Shown: in pieces, positions 35,415 through 44,250 of the stretch
Layout: each line of letters starts with the position of its first letter
Position numbering within the stretch: position 1 is the stretch's first letter
Assembly: GCA_900318555.1 (NCBI GenBank)
Contig: ONKX01000009.1
Location: 1-60,398, forward strand
Reading direction: 5' to 3'
Length of the DNA stretch: 60,398 nucleotides
From: an uncultured Prevotellaceae bacterium
GTDB taxonomy: Bacteria; Bacteroidota; Bacteroidia; Bacteroidales; Bacteroidaceae
Notes under the pieces: model-generated
Told to the model about the DNA's origin: nothing
What the model saw: only the letters and a program-made list of their open reading frames with translations
Database searches by the model: none
Position numbers and translations under genes: made by a program

Positions 35415-36236
35415 TTATATATTAGCCTTTATCTGCATTGCCTCAATCATGCGGGCGTAAATCTTGTTGAGTTCCTGAATCTGCTCAGCCATGTGCTTCG
35501 TCTGCTCATTGATTTCGTCGATGGTACTGATCTGTGCCGAGGCACTCTTCAACTGCATCTCATAGACGCGGCTGATACCTGTCAGCGTGCGGTTCAGGTT
35601 CTCCATCTCCTCTGAGTCGCGTGTCAGGCGCTTGCTCTGCTCGGAAACCTGCGTCAACATCTCCGTCAGGCGGTTCAGCTCATCAATATAATTTGACGTA
35701 GCTTCCTTCAGCTCTTCACCCATTGGCTGAACCTCAGGCTGCTGGGGAGCAACAACACCGCCAACAACACCGCCGGCAAAGTTAATAGCACCGCCCTCAG
35801 TGTGGTCAGCGGTTCCCCCGCTGACACTTCCACCTTCCCAACGGGCAGCCTCTTCACCATTGCCTACGACACCGCCGACAGCACCGCCGCCATTGATGAT
35901 GACCGTACCACTGCCTGCAACACCGCCAGCAACGGCAGGAGCAACTGCTTCAGCCTCTACGCCCTCTTCACCCACGTGCAAGTCGAGATCCATACCGTCT
36001 GTCGTCTTGTCAAACGGACGGTCGAAGGCCGAGATAAAGAACACAAACACCTCAGTACCCATACCTAGGAACAGGAAGAAGTTCGCTCCTGGCAGGTGGG
36101 TCAGCTTGAAGAGTGTACCCAGAATAACGATAGAGGCACCCCAGCTATAGGCGTAGTTCAGGAACGTCTGTCCTGGCACGCTGTCCATCCACTTCTGTAA
36201 GCGGTAGACGATATTCAGTTTGCTGTATGTAGTCAT
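35415..36236 (-). CDS. gldL: Type IX secretion motor protein GldL/PorL with Gly/Ala-rich insert
   Basis: 273 aa. Two N-terminal membrane helices (about 25-70: NYAYSWGASIVILGTLF, then ANFFLFLGMGTEVFVFF). The Glu in GMGTE is the conserved membrane glutamate needed for proton flow. The C-terminal cytoplasmic coiled coil (about 185-270) is typical. Between them, residues about 95-170 form a Gly/Ala/Val-rich segment (GGVAGSGTVIINGGGAVG, GGAINFAGGVVGGVV) that I do not know from other GldL proteins. GldL pairs with GldM. The gene is 2 nt before gldK's end. Confidence 0.95.
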   Translation of the reverse strand: MTTYSKLNIVYRLQKWMDSVPGQTFLNYAYSWGASIVILGTLFKLTHLPGANFFLFLGMGTEVFVFFISAFDRPFDKTTDGMDLDLHVGEEGVEAEAVAPAVAGGVAGSGTVIINGGGAVGGVVGNGEEAARWEGGSVSGGTADHTEGGAINFAGGVVGGVVAPQQPEVQPMGEELKEATSNYIDELNRLTEMLTQVSEQSKRLTRDSEEMENLNRTLTGISRVYEMQLKSASAQISTIDEINEQTKHMAEQIQELNKIYARMIEAMQIKANI

Positions 36237-36238
36237 GA

Positions 36239-37684
36239 TTACTTACCTTTCTTTACTTTAATCTTATCACTGGTGGTATTGGCCAACGAGCGCACACAAC
36301 GGAATCCAATGTACGAGCGGGGCTGGTTCTGATATTCATACGAACGCCAAGCCGAACGGATATAGCTCTCGGGATCTTTCCACGAACCGCCTCTCACGCT
36401 CTTTTTCTTCAGACGATAGGGGTCTTCCTTCGCAGCATTATACTTGAGCTGGGGATTGATGTCGTTCATCGACTCCACACCGGCCTCCGTATAGATCGTA
36501 GAGCACCACTCGGCCACGTTACCTGCCATATCGTACAGTCCGTTCGAGTTCGACGAATAGATACCCACACGACTGGTAATCAGGTTGCCGTCCTTGGTAT
36601 AGTTACCATTATCGGGCTTGAAGTTGGCATAGAAACAGCCGTTGCCGCTCATCACGTCCTCGTTCTCCCAGGGGAATTCCGTCTGGTCCTTGCCACGTGC
36701 GGCATATTCCCATTCAGCCTCTGTTGGCAGACGGTAGCGTTGTACGAACCGTGCAGCAGGACCCAGTCCGCGCAACAGATACTCCGTACGCCAGGCGCAG
36801 AAGGCATTGGCCTGTTCCCACGTCACACCTACTACGGGATAGTCGTTATAGGCTGCATTGCTGAAATAGTAACGCATGTAGGACTCGTTCTCTGCATTGG
36901 GGAAGTCGTTCACCCAACAGGTCGTATCGGGATATATATTAACAATGTACGTGTTAAGGAAATCCCAGGGACCCGTATACTGGCGGTTGATGGTCTCACG
37001 CACAATCTGACCCTCGTCGTTGATATAGGCCGTATCCTTCGAAATCCATATTTGTTCGTTGCCAGTAGGACGCATATCGGTATTCAACACGCGCTCCTCG
37101 AAGTTCGGACGATACTTACGCTTGGCAGCCTCCGTATAGTCGTAAATCTCGTAACGGTAGTTCATCTGGCGCCAGTCGAGCGCTTTCTCACCCGTCACAG
37201 GATTGGTCACATACAGGCTCTCGAAGGCACGCTGTTCGTCCTCGTTCGGCTTGCGCGGCAGAGCCTTCTTCCAGTTCAAGTGAGGCGGCACGGGGTCACC
37301 GTTCTTGTCTTCCTCAATCTTGTAGCTCTCGTCACCACCATAGGCGGGGTCGGCCAGACGCTCACGCAGAATGGAGTCACGCACATAATTCACAAACTGG
37401 CGATACATGGAGTTCGTCACCTCATGCTCGTCCATCCAGAAACCCTCTACAGAAATGTCGCGGATAGGCGTCTGCTTACCCCACAACGAATCCTGCTTGT
37501 CGATACCCATTTTCAGGTGACCACGCTTGATGAGCGTCATGCCATGAGGCGTTGGCTCCGTAAATGCACGGCCACTCGTTCCTGTCACTTCACCGCCCGA
37601 TGCTAACGACGCCTTGCTGCCGAAACAGCCTGTCATCACTACCACCATCACGGCAGAAAGCATCATGATTATACCTTTTTTCAT
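36239..37684 (-). CDS. gldK: Type IX secretion lipoprotein GldK/PorK
   Basis: 481 aa from the ATG at 37684, which begins a proper lipoprotein signal (MKKGIIMM, lipobox VMTGC). A longer frame would start at 37738, but its first 18 codons are mostly heptamer repeat and would spoil the signal peptide. The body is a formylglycine-generating-enzyme (SUMF1) fold: GHLKMGIDKQDSLWG, VTNSMYRQFVNY, YRLPTEAEWEYAARG, YDMAGNVAEWCS, SVRGGSWKDP. GldK is a structural ring lipoprotein that binds GldN, not an enzyme. Second gene of the cluster. Confidence 0.96.
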   Translation of the reverse strand: MKKGIIMMLSAVMVVVMTGCFGSKASLASGGEVTGTSGRAFTEPTPHGMTLIKRGHLKMGIDKQDSLWGKQTPIRDISVEGFWMDEHEVTNSMYRQFVNYVRDSILRERLADPAYGGDESYKIEEDKNGDPVPPHLNWKKALPRKPNEDEQRAFESLYVTNPVTGEKALDWRQMNYRYEIYDYTEAAKRKYRPNFEERVLNTDMRPTGNEQIWISKDTAYINDEGQIVRETINRQYTGPWDFLNTYIVNIYPDTTCWVNDFPNAENESYMRYYFSNAAYNDYPVVGVTWEQANAFCAWRTEYLLRGLGPAARFVQRYRLPTEAEWEYAARGKDQTEFPWENEDVMSGNGCFYANFKPDNGNYTKDGNLITSRVGIYSSNSNGLYDMAGNVAEWCSTIYTEAGVESMNDINPQLKYNAAKEDPYRLKKKSVRGGSWKDPESYIRSAWRSYEYQNQPRSYIGFRCVRSLANTTSDKIKVKKGK

Positions 37685-37708
37685 ATCTTCGTTTTTATCT
37701 GTTCTATT

Positions 37709-37743
37709 AACTTTCAACTTTAAACTTTCAACTTTCAACTATA
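37709..37743. repeat. Heptamer array AACTTTC x5 between porP and gldK
   Basis: Units AACTTTC, AACTTTA, AACTTTC, AACTTTC, AACTATA. The porP stop (37739-37741) lies in the last unit. Confidence 0.85.
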
Positions 37744-38677
37744 GTATCCTCACGCTCTGGTGTCTGTTACGACCCTTCTTCACGAGGTTCAGCTCCGTCT
37801 GATAACCCACGAACAGCTCATGACTTCCATGTTTGAAACTAAGAGCCGACGTGTAGGCCTCGTAGCTGTAGCCAAGACAGACGCCGTGAAAGTTTCCGCC
37901 GATGAGTGCCGTCACCGAATTTGTCGGACTGTAGGCCACTCCTGCATACAACATACGCTTCTCGTAGGTGTACTTCACACGCGTCGTCACATCCACTCTG
38001 TAAGCTGTCCCGTCAGTACGCGCTAACACAGATGGGTGTATTGTTATAAACGGATTATGCAGCCGAATATTGTATCCGCCGGTCAAATAATACGTTCTTG
38101 CTATATCAATTATTGACCGAGTACCCAATTCTATCGATGGAGCAGTGGCATGCAGCACCGATACTCCGGCATACCACTGACGGTGCTGATAATAGAGTCC
38201 GGCGGCCATATCCAGCGCGTTGCCCGTCTCGTCAGTCTTGGTAAACGCAGGGTCGTCGGTCTCTTCCAGATCCAGCCCGCTGCCCTTGAATTTCTCGTTC
38301 AGCATGCCGGCCTGAATACCAATGCTCAGCGTGCCTCCCAGCATCTGGCACTTATAGGCATACTGTGCTGTCAGCCGCTGGTGCTTAAACAGTCCGATGT
38401 CGTCGCTCATCAGTTGCAGGCCCACGCCGTGATAACCGTTCAGCATATAGAAAGGCATATCGCCTGCGACGAACATCGTCTTGGGGTTGTTTTCAAATCC
38501 TGCCATACTCATGGCATAGGCTCCCGTCACGTTGATCAGCTGCTGCTTTCCGATGGCAGCAGGGTTAAACGACGGTTCCAACGCCCAATAGTGAGCGAAG
38601 GAAACGTCCTGTTGTGCAGAAACTCTTGTCAGCATCATCAACAACAGGCTCAGAAGCGCTATTTTACGTCCAAACAC
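37739..38677 (-). CDS. porP: PorP/SprF-family type IX secretion outer-membrane protein
   Basis: 312 aa. Signal peptide to about residue 21 (LTRVSAQ), then QDVSFAHYWALEPSFNPAAIG, the family hallmark, and a beta-barrel of about 14 strands. PorP/SprF proteins bind C-terminal-domain cargo or anchor secreted adhesins at the surface. First gene of the cluster. The short gap upstream (about 140 nt) separates it from the divergent aminopeptidase. Confidence 0.92.
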   Translation of the reverse strand: MFGRKIALLSLLLMMLTRVSAQQDVSFAHYWALEPSFNPAAIGKQQLINVTGAYAMSMAGFENNPKTMFVAGDMPFYMLNGYHGVGLQLMSDDIGLFKHQRLTAQYAYKCQMLGGTLSIGIQAGMLNEKFKGSGLDLEETDDPAFTKTDETGNALDMAAGLYYQHRQWYAGVSVLHATAPSIELGTRSIIDIARTYYLTGGYNIRLHNPFITIHPSVLARTDGTAYRVDVTTRVKYTYEKRMLYAGVAYSPTNSVTALIGGNFHGVCLGYSYEAYTSALSFKHGSHELFVGYQTELNLVKKGRNRHQSVRIL

Positions 38678-38720
38678 GTAATTAATAACGCGAAATATTA
38701 TAAATTATTGTTTTTTTTCG

Positions 38721-38728
38721 TAAATTTG
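38721..38728 (+). promoter_or_regulatory. -7 box of the Xaa-Pro aminopeptidase gene
   Basis: TAAATTTG matches TAnnTTTG. It is followed by the heptamer array and then the ATG at 38819. No clear -33. Confidence 0.45.
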
Positions 38729-38754
38729 CACTCAAAACATTCAATATCTAATTT

Positions 38755-38817
38755 AATGGTCAATGGTTAATGGTCAATGGTTAATGGTCAATGTTCAATG
38801 GTTAATGGTCAATGTTC
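38755..38817. repeat. Heptamer array AATGGTC x9 at the aminopeptidase start
   Basis: Nine perfect 7-nt units (AATGGTC, AATGGTT, AATGTTC variants) then AATGGAA. Each unit has an ATG; those three units apart share a frame. The start codon at 38819 is the ATG of the next, partial unit. Confidence 0.9.
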
Positions 38818-38818
38818 A

Positions 38819-40681
38819 ATGGAAAAAATCGCCCAAAGATTAGACGCTCTGCGTGAAGAAATGCGACGCGAACACCTCGGTGCTTTCATCTTTCCCAGCA
38901 CCGACCCGCACAATAGTGAATACACCGCTGACCACTGGAAAGGCCGCGAGTGGATCAGTGGTTTCAACGGCTCGGCAGGAACGGCAGTCGTGACGCTCCA
39001 TGCTGCGGCGCTTTGGACGGACTCGCGCTATTTCATAGCTGCTGCCCAGCAATTGGAGGGCACCGACTACCAGCTGATGCGCGAGAGGGTAGAGGGCACG
39101 CCCACCATTGCCGAATGGCTCGGCAAGCAGTTGACCGACGAGCGCGACAAAATGGTTAATGGTCAATGGTCAATGGTTAATGGTCAATGTTCAGAGGTGG
39201 GACTCTTCGGCATGGACAGCACGGCCAACGCCGTTCAGCAACTGACGTCCGAACTGCGTCAGCACGGTGGACTCACCCTGCGCACCAATTTCGACCCCCT
39301 GCAGCGCATCTGGACCAATCGTCCGCCAATCCCCATGCGCCCCATTGTTCCCCAGCCGATAGAATACGCCGGAGAGGATACGCTCTCCAAGCTGTCACGC
39401 ATCCGAAAGGCGCTGCGCGAGCAACATGCCGACGGCATGCTCATGGCTTCGTTGGACGATATCGCCTGGACGCTGAACCTGCGTGGTAGCGACGTCCACT
39501 GCAATCCCGTGTTCATCAGCTATCTGCTCATCAGCACACAGTCGGCAACACTTTTCGTACACGAAGAGAAACTTACTGCCGAAGCACGTCAGCATCTGAC
39601 TGCCAGTGGCGTTGCCACGGCTCCTTATACTGCTGTCACGGAGGGACTTCGACGCTATCCAGAATACAACATCCTGGCCGACCCCGACGAGATAAGCTAC
39701 AGCCTGATGCAGATAATGGTCAATGGTCAAGGTTCATCGTTCAATGTTCAATGTTCAACGTTCAATGTTCAACGTTTATCTTCGCCTGTTCCATCTATGA
39801 AGGCCGTCAAAAACGATGCCGAACAGCGTGGCTTTCGGCAAGCGATGATTCGCGACGGAGTGGCCCTCGTGCGTTTCCTGCGGTGGCTGAAACCTGCCGT
39901 TGAGGCTGGTGGCCAGACGGAGATGAGCGTCGACCAGAAACTCACCGCCCTGCGTGCTGAGCAGCCTTTGTATCAGGGCCTTTCGTTCGACACCATTGCG
40001 GGCTATCAGGCTCATGGTGCCATCGTGCATTACGAGGCGACGCCAGAGACGGACGTCCCGCTGAAACCTGAAGGACTGCTGTTGCTCGATAGCGGAGCAC
40101 AGTATATGGACGGCACGACGGACATCACGCGCACCATTGCCCTCGGACCCGTTTCCGACGAACAGCGACGCATCTACACCCTCGTGCTGAAAGGTCATAT
40201 CCAGTTGCAGATGCTCAAGTTCCCTGATGGCGCCAGTGGCACTCAACTCGACGCCGTTGCCCGCAGAGGACTGTGGAAAAGCGGTCTCAACTTCATGCAC
40301 GGCACAGGCCATGGCGTCGGTTCCTACCTGAACGTCCACGAAGGCCCTCATCAGATTCGCATGGAATACCGCCCTGCACCCCTCCACGCCGGTATGACCA
40401 TCACCGACGAGCCAGGCATTTATCTCGAGGGCCGTTTTGGTGTCCGCATCGAGAACGTCCTGCTTGTCCAACCGTATATGGAAACCGAATTCGGACGTTT
40501 CCTTCAGTTCGAGACACTCACGCTCTGCCCCATCGACACCACACCCGTCGACGTCACACTGCTCACCGACAACGAGCGCACGTGGCTCAACGACTACCAC
40601 CAAATGGTCTTCGACCGCCTCTCACCCCATCTTGACGACTCCGACCGCCAATGGCTCTACGCCGCCACCCGTCCAGTCTAA
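38819..40681 (+). CDS. Xaa-Pro aminopeptidase (M24B)
   Basis: 620 aa from the ATG at 38819 (MEKIAQRLDALREEM). Two creatinase-type N-terminal domains (about 1-310) precede the pita-bread metallopeptidase domain (about 325-560). Metal ligands visible: the Asp pair in LLLDSGAQYMDGTTDITRT, the His in HGTGHGVG, the Glu in TDEPGIYLEG and the Glu in GVRIENV. It removes N-terminal residues next to proline, in the cytoplasm. Two in-frame repeats (39151-39192 and 39715-39777) add 14 and 21 residues; without them the length is about 585. Extra upstream ATGs come from the array at the start. Confidence 0.92.
   Translation: MEKIAQRLDALREEMRREHLGAFIFPSTDPHNSEYTADHWKGREWISGFNGSAGTAVVTLHAAALWTDSRYFIAAAQQLEGTDYQLMRERVEGTPTIAEWLGKQLTDERDKMVNGQWSMVNGQCSEVGLFGMDSTANAVQQLTSELRQHGGLTLRTNFDPLQRIWTNRPPIPMRPIVPQPIEYAGEDTLSKLSRIRKALREQHADGMLMASLDDIAWTLNLRGSDVHCNPVFISYLLISTQSATLFVHEEKLTAEARQHLTASGVATAPYTAVTEGLRRYPEYNILADPDEISYSLMQIMVNGQGSSFNVQCSTFNVQRLSSPVPSMKAVKNDAEQRGFRQAMIRDGVALVRFLRWLKPAVEAGGQTEMSVDQKLTALRAEQPLYQGLSFDTIAGYQAHGAIVHYEATPETDVPLKPEGLLLLDSGAQYMDGTTDITRTIALGPVSDEQRRIYTLVLKGHIQLQMLKFPDGASGTQLDAVARRGLWKSGLNFMHGTGHGVGSYLNVHEGPHQIRMEYRPAPLHAGMTITDEPGIYLEGRFGVRIENVLLVQPYMETEFGRFLQFETLTLCPIDTTPVDVTLLTDNERTWLNDYHQMVFDRLSPHLDDSDRQWLYAATRPV
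39151..39192. repeat. Heptamer array AATGGTC x6 inside the aminopeptidase gene
   Basis: Six perfect units, 42 nt = 2 x 21, giving MVNGQWS then MVNGQCS. In frame, no stop. It lies between N-terminal subdomains. Confidence 0.9.
39715..39777. repeat. Heptamer array AATGTTC x9 inside the aminopeptidase gene
   Basis: Nine units, 63 nt = 3 x 21, giving MVNGQGS, SFNVQCS, TFNVQRL. In frame at the border between the N-terminal domains and the peptidase domain. Confidence 0.9.
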
Positions 40682-40776
40682 AAAGAAAATTGCCTTTTTT
40701 TTATTTTTTTTTCATGCTTACTGCAATGTTTTGAAGATTGGCGTCGTATATATGAGTAGATAAGAAAAAAAATCGA

Positions 40777-41334
40777 ATGGCTGAAACAGACATAGACCTG
40801 ATAAGGGGACTGCGTGAACAAAGTCCCAAAGCCCAACGACAGGCGCTCGAACGCTATGGTAACGAGGTCTTCGCAATGGTAGCGAGGATGTTGCCAGCGA
40901 CAGAGGATGCCGAGGAGGTGTATCAGGACGTGTTTGTGAAAGTGTTCAGAAACATCGCGACATACGACGCCGAGAAGTCAGCACTCCGTACGTGGATATC
41001 ACGCATAGCCTACAACGAGGCCGTCACGTGGCTGAGGCATAAGCGCCAACCGGTGATTTACTTCGAAGACCGCGAGGGTAGGGCCGAGCAACTGTCGGAT
41101 GCGGAAGTGGAAGAGACACTGGGACATGCCAACGAAGAAATGGTACAGTTGATTCGTGCAGCGTTGAAGCATCTGCCACCTGAGGAACGAGCCATCGTCA
41201 CGATGTTCTACTACGACGAGATGAGCCTGAAAGAGATAGCCTACGTCACAGAGTCGATACCTACGACGGTGGCCTCGAAGCTCAGCAGAACGAGAAAGAA
41301 AATATGTAAAATCATCAAAATGTTGCAATCATGA
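40777..41334 (+). CDS. RNA polymerase ECF sigma-70 factor
   Basis: 185 aa. Region 2 at about residues 25-95 (EDAEEVYQDVFVKVFRNI, AYNEAVTWLRHKR), region 4 at about 125-180 (LPPEERAIVTMFYYDEMSLKEIA, then the recognition helix with SKLSRTRKKICKII). It is an ECF factor of a different subtype from the one at 5.6 kb. It overlaps the next gene by ATGA and leads a three-gene operon. No canonical promoter was found in the 95-nt gap upstream. Confidence 0.92.
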   Translation: MAETDIDLIRGLREQSPKAQRQALERYGNEVFAMVARMLPATEDAEEVYQDVFVKVFRNIATYDAEKSALRTWISRIAYNEAVTWLRHKRQPVIYFEDREGRAEQLSDAEVEETLGHANEEMVQLIRAALKHLPPEERAIVTMFYYDEMSLKEIAYVTESIPTTVASKLSRTRKKICKIIKMLQS

Positions 41335-42044
41335 CAGAGGAGAAAATCAATGCTTTCAGACAGACGGACGCGAACCTGCGTAACGCCCTCGAGATGGACG
41401 AAGCAGAACGCCCGCAGATGCCTGCCGACCTCAACGAACGACTGATGCAGCGCATGGCCAAAGAACAGAAGCAGCCACGTCGCATCGTCTGGCCGTGGAT
41501 TGCTGCTGCTTGTGTGGCTGGCATCATGGTGATATGGCTCATGCCGCCCAGAGCGACAACAACGGATGTCGTTGCGGAGAATACGGTCATCGAGCAGCCT
41601 GCTAATATAAATAAGGTGGAAGAAACTCCAGTGGCAAAGGTGGAAGAAAACTCTGTGGCAAAGGTGGAAACCGAAACTCCAGCGCCAGTAGCCACCCCAG
41701 TCAAGGCAAAAGGGACAAAGGTGAAAACCACCGTCGTGAAACGCGACGCTGCTCTCTTGGCACAGGATGCGAAAACAGCCCAGACTCCAACAGCCGAAAC
41801 CACAACGATGCCTGCTGTCGAAGAAGCCAACAAGGAGTTGGCTGTTGCCGAGACCGCAAAGCCTCAGGAAAAGATGGTAACGCTGACCGAACGCGACATC
41901 CCGATAACCCGTCCAAAGAACTATCAGTACACCCCCGAGGAGATTGCCCTCATGAAGAAACAAGCCAACGAGGCCTATCTGAAGTGGGCAGAACTGGAAC
42001 TCGAGATTTCAAAATATAATTTAGAACAAGCATCATCGAAATAA
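41331..42044 (+). CDS. Probable anti-sigma factor, single membrane span
   Basis: 237 aa. A charged cytoplasmic N-terminus of about 55 residues, one membrane helix (WPWIAAACVAGIMVIWL, about 57-74), and a periplasmic part. The latter begins with repeats VEETPVAK, VEENSVAK, VETETPAP and ends in a Lys/Glu-rich helix. It starts inside the sigma gene stop (ATGA), so the two are coupled. I see no known sensor domain. The anti-sigma role is inferred from topology and position. Confidence 0.8.
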   Translation: MTEEKINAFRQTDANLRNALEMDEAERPQMPADLNERLMQRMAKEQKQPRRIVWPWIAAACVAGIMVIWLMPPRATTTDVVAENTVIEQPANINKVEETPVAKVEENSVAKVETETPAPVATPVKAKGTKVKTTVVKRDAALLAQDAKTAQTPTAETTTMPAVEEANKELAVAETAKPQEKMVTLTERDIPITRPKNYQYTPEEIALMKKQANEAYLKWAELELEISKYNLEQASSK

Positions 42045-42058
42045 AAACAATTATAACT

Positions 42059-43465
42059 ATGAAACGAATAATAATCATGCTGCTCATCGCTTGCAGCGCC
42101 CTTACAACCATTAGTGCCGATCCGTCGGCAGCACTCCAGAAGAAGCCTGAGACCGTCATTTTCACGCTGAACACCATCATCCAGAAGTTTGGTCTGAACG
42201 AGGGACAGGTATATTCCGTCAATCGCAATCCCAACACGGGCATCATCGAGTCGAGCATAAAAATTGTGCCGTTCCACTGTTCGGCAAACCACATACAAAA
42301 TGACAACGTGATGAATGCTGTGGCCATCAACTTCCCGAAAGAGGAACCCCTGGCCTATCAGTTCCTGCATATCCAGCCAGGCAGCAACGAGATGTTCTCG
42401 CTGAAGGTCATTACCAACAACGGTATGGATCAAAGCACGCAGCGTATTCGCACCAACAGAGACCAGGAGATGTGGCTGATGTGCTGCAAGAACCCTGAGA
42501 ACCCCCAGTTGCGCGACGCTTATGCCATCGTGTGGGATCATTATGACGAAATCGACGGCACCATTTATATGATTACCTCCCTGCGCCCCGATATGTACGA
42601 AAAGAGTATGGCCAGCAATGCGTTCCGTATCGACGGCCGTGTGGGAAGCGACCTCAACGATTCGCTCTACGTGGTCTATATGGCCGACACAGCCGAAGAA
42701 CTGGACCAAATTGACGATGACGCTTTTGTAGCTACGATGCCTGTAGTGAACAAACGCTTTACCTTCAGCGTCGAAATTGACAAACCCAAGGTGGGGCGCA
42801 TTCGTACCGTCATGCCTGACGGCTCACTCTGCAAGTTATGGACAAACCTCGACTTCGTGCCTGGCGAGACCTACCGCATCACGACACATAATGGTTGGTA
42901 CGAAGAGGATCGCGACTATGAGAACCGCGTAGGCCGCTACTCTGGTCATAGCCTGCTGAACGACCTGCAAAAACGTGGCATCGACGACCAGGTAACAGTA
43001 GAGGTTGTAGATTCAATTCCCGAGGAATTCAGGGTTGCTGACCCAGTTCAGAGTTGGCGAGAAAAGCTTTCACCAGTCCATAAGTTACAATTTGAAACAA
43101 AGGTTGATCAGGTAGCTTTGGCTGTTGGAAGTATCAAGGATAACTATAAAGCGATTAATGAGACTTTGACTGGTTTTAGAAGCCGTGAAAAGGTCGTACT
43201 CCTCATAGACCAGCTTCTCCGTCAAAACAAAGAGCTGGACAAGAAATTTCAGGAGGTCTTTAAACTGGCAAAGAACTTTGATGTTCCTGCTACTGCAATG
43301 CCGGGCTTATATAAGGATATCGTTCAGTTCTATACCGAGCAGAATAAGGCGCTCAACGACCTCTACAAAGACAGCATCACCAATGGCAAATCCATCCGCA
43401 AACTCCATGAGTACGTAACCAAACAAACGGAGAAATACATCAAAGAAATGGAGAACGTCCTCTGA
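42059..43465 (+). CDS. Secreted protein with DUF4369-like domain
   Basis: 468 aa with a signal peptide (about 1-20, ALTTISA). The middle (about 195-300) resembles the DUF4369 sandwich found at the N-terminus of Bacteroidetes thioredoxin-like lipoproteins (FRIDGRVGSDLNDSLYVVY, PGETYRI). The C-terminal 150 residues look like a long helical region (TKVDQVALAVGSIKDNY to the end) with no Cys pair, so it is not a thiol oxidoreductase. Third gene of the sigma operon, 14 nt after the anti-sigma gene. It may be the target or sensor of that pair. Function unknown. Confidence 0.7.
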   Translation: MKRIIIMLLIACSALTTISADPSAALQKKPETVIFTLNTIIQKFGLNEGQVYSVNRNPNTGIIESSIKIVPFHCSANHIQNDNVMNAVAINFPKEEPLAYQFLHIQPGSNEMFSLKVITNNGMDQSTQRIRTNRDQEMWLMCCKNPENPQLRDAYAIVWDHYDEIDGTIYMITSLRPDMYEKSMASNAFRIDGRVGSDLNDSLYVVYMADTAEELDQIDDDAFVATMPVVNKRFTFSVEIDKPKVGRIRTVMPDGSLCKLWTNLDFVPGETYRITTHNGWYEEDRDYENRVGRYSGHSLLNDLQKRGIDDQVTVEVVDSIPEEFRVADPVQSWREKLSPVHKLQFETKVDQVALAVGSIKDNYKAINETLTGFRSREKVVLLIDQLLRQNKELDKKFQEVFKLAKNFDVPATAMPGLYKDIVQFYTEQNKALNDLYKDSITNGKSIRKLHEYVTKQTEKYIKEMENVL

Positions 43466-43475
43466 CTTAGAGCGT

Positions 43476-44234
43476 CTATTTCAGTCTGTAGAACACGCCT
43501 ATCGTGCCATAGACAGGATAGAGCGTCTGTTCTACAGTCTTGAAGTCGCTAGGGAAGATGCCTGTCAGTCCCCAGTTCAGGTCGGCTGACACACCGAGGC
43601 ACTTGTAAACCTGCCAGTCGACGCCAATACCAACGCCAAACTGCACGCTACGCATGTCGTCGTCGAACTCGTAGGTAGCCCATTCGCCCTCACGGTTGCC
43701 CATCAGGATTTTAGGTCCCGTCGGACCGTCCTTTCGCAGGTAACCGTCGGAGGCGATGCCGCTGAAGCCCTTGCTCAGGAGGAACGACACGTAGGGACCG
43801 CCCTTCAGCATCACCTTTCGGCTCAGCGTGAACGTCGCCTGCACGGGCACGGTGAGCATCCATTGTTTCACCTCCTGCTCGACGTGACCCGTAAAGAGTC
43901 CCGACATCTTCTGGTCGCCCTTCATCACCTCCATGGAAAAAGCCTTGGTGGTGATGTCGCCCTTCATGCCTTTGTTCTCAAAGCGCAGACCCGTCATGAT
44001 GCCCCACTGCCGGTTAAGTGGCAGCATGGCGTCGAATCCCACCATAAACGACGGCGTCAGACTGTAACTGTCGATGCTGCGGATGGTCTCGGGCAGCGGG
44101 ATGGGCGTTGTACCGCCGATGCTGTAACCCATGCGGGCCTTCAGTTGCAAACTGTCGAGCGTGCCGGCCTCAGCGGGACTGCCGATAAGCAATGATGCTA
44201 CTATCAGTATGATGTATGCGATATCCTTTTTCAT
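43476..44234 (-). CDS. Outer-membrane beta-barrel protein (PorT-like)
   Basis: 252 aa from the ATG at 44234; a longer frame to 44261 overlaps the upstream gene. Signal peptide to about residue 23 (SPAEAG). Beta strands such as LKARMGYSIGGTTPIPLP, GIMTGLRFENKG and VQFGVGIGVDWQVYK alternate as in outer-membrane barrels; the last strand ends FYRLK. It lies 16 nt after the PCMD lipoprotein gene, so co-transcription is likely. Function unknown. Confidence 0.82.
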   Translation of the reverse strand: MKKDIAYIILIVASLLIGSPAEAGTLDSLQLKARMGYSIGGTTPIPLPETIRSIDSYSLTPSFMVGFDAMLPLNRQWGIMTGLRFENKGMKGDITTKAFSMEVMKGDQKMSGLFTGHVEQEVKQWMLTVPVQATFTLSRKVMLKGGPYVSFLLSKGFSGIASDGYLRKDGPTGPKILMGNREGEWATYEFDDDMRSVQFGVGIGVDWQVYKCLGVSADLNWGLTGIFPSDFKTVEQTLYPVYGTIGVFYRLK

Positions 44235-44250
44235 ATCCTGTCCTCCCTGA

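Noticed and set aside
38755-38817. Possible CRISPR array in the aminopeptidase upstream region
   Set aside because: The units are 7 nt and directly joined, with no spacers, and no cas gene is near.
40682-40776. Promoter for the second ECF sigma gene
   Set aside because: TATATATG near 40745 is only a weak match to TAnnTTTG and no TTTG stands at the right distance; I did not list it.
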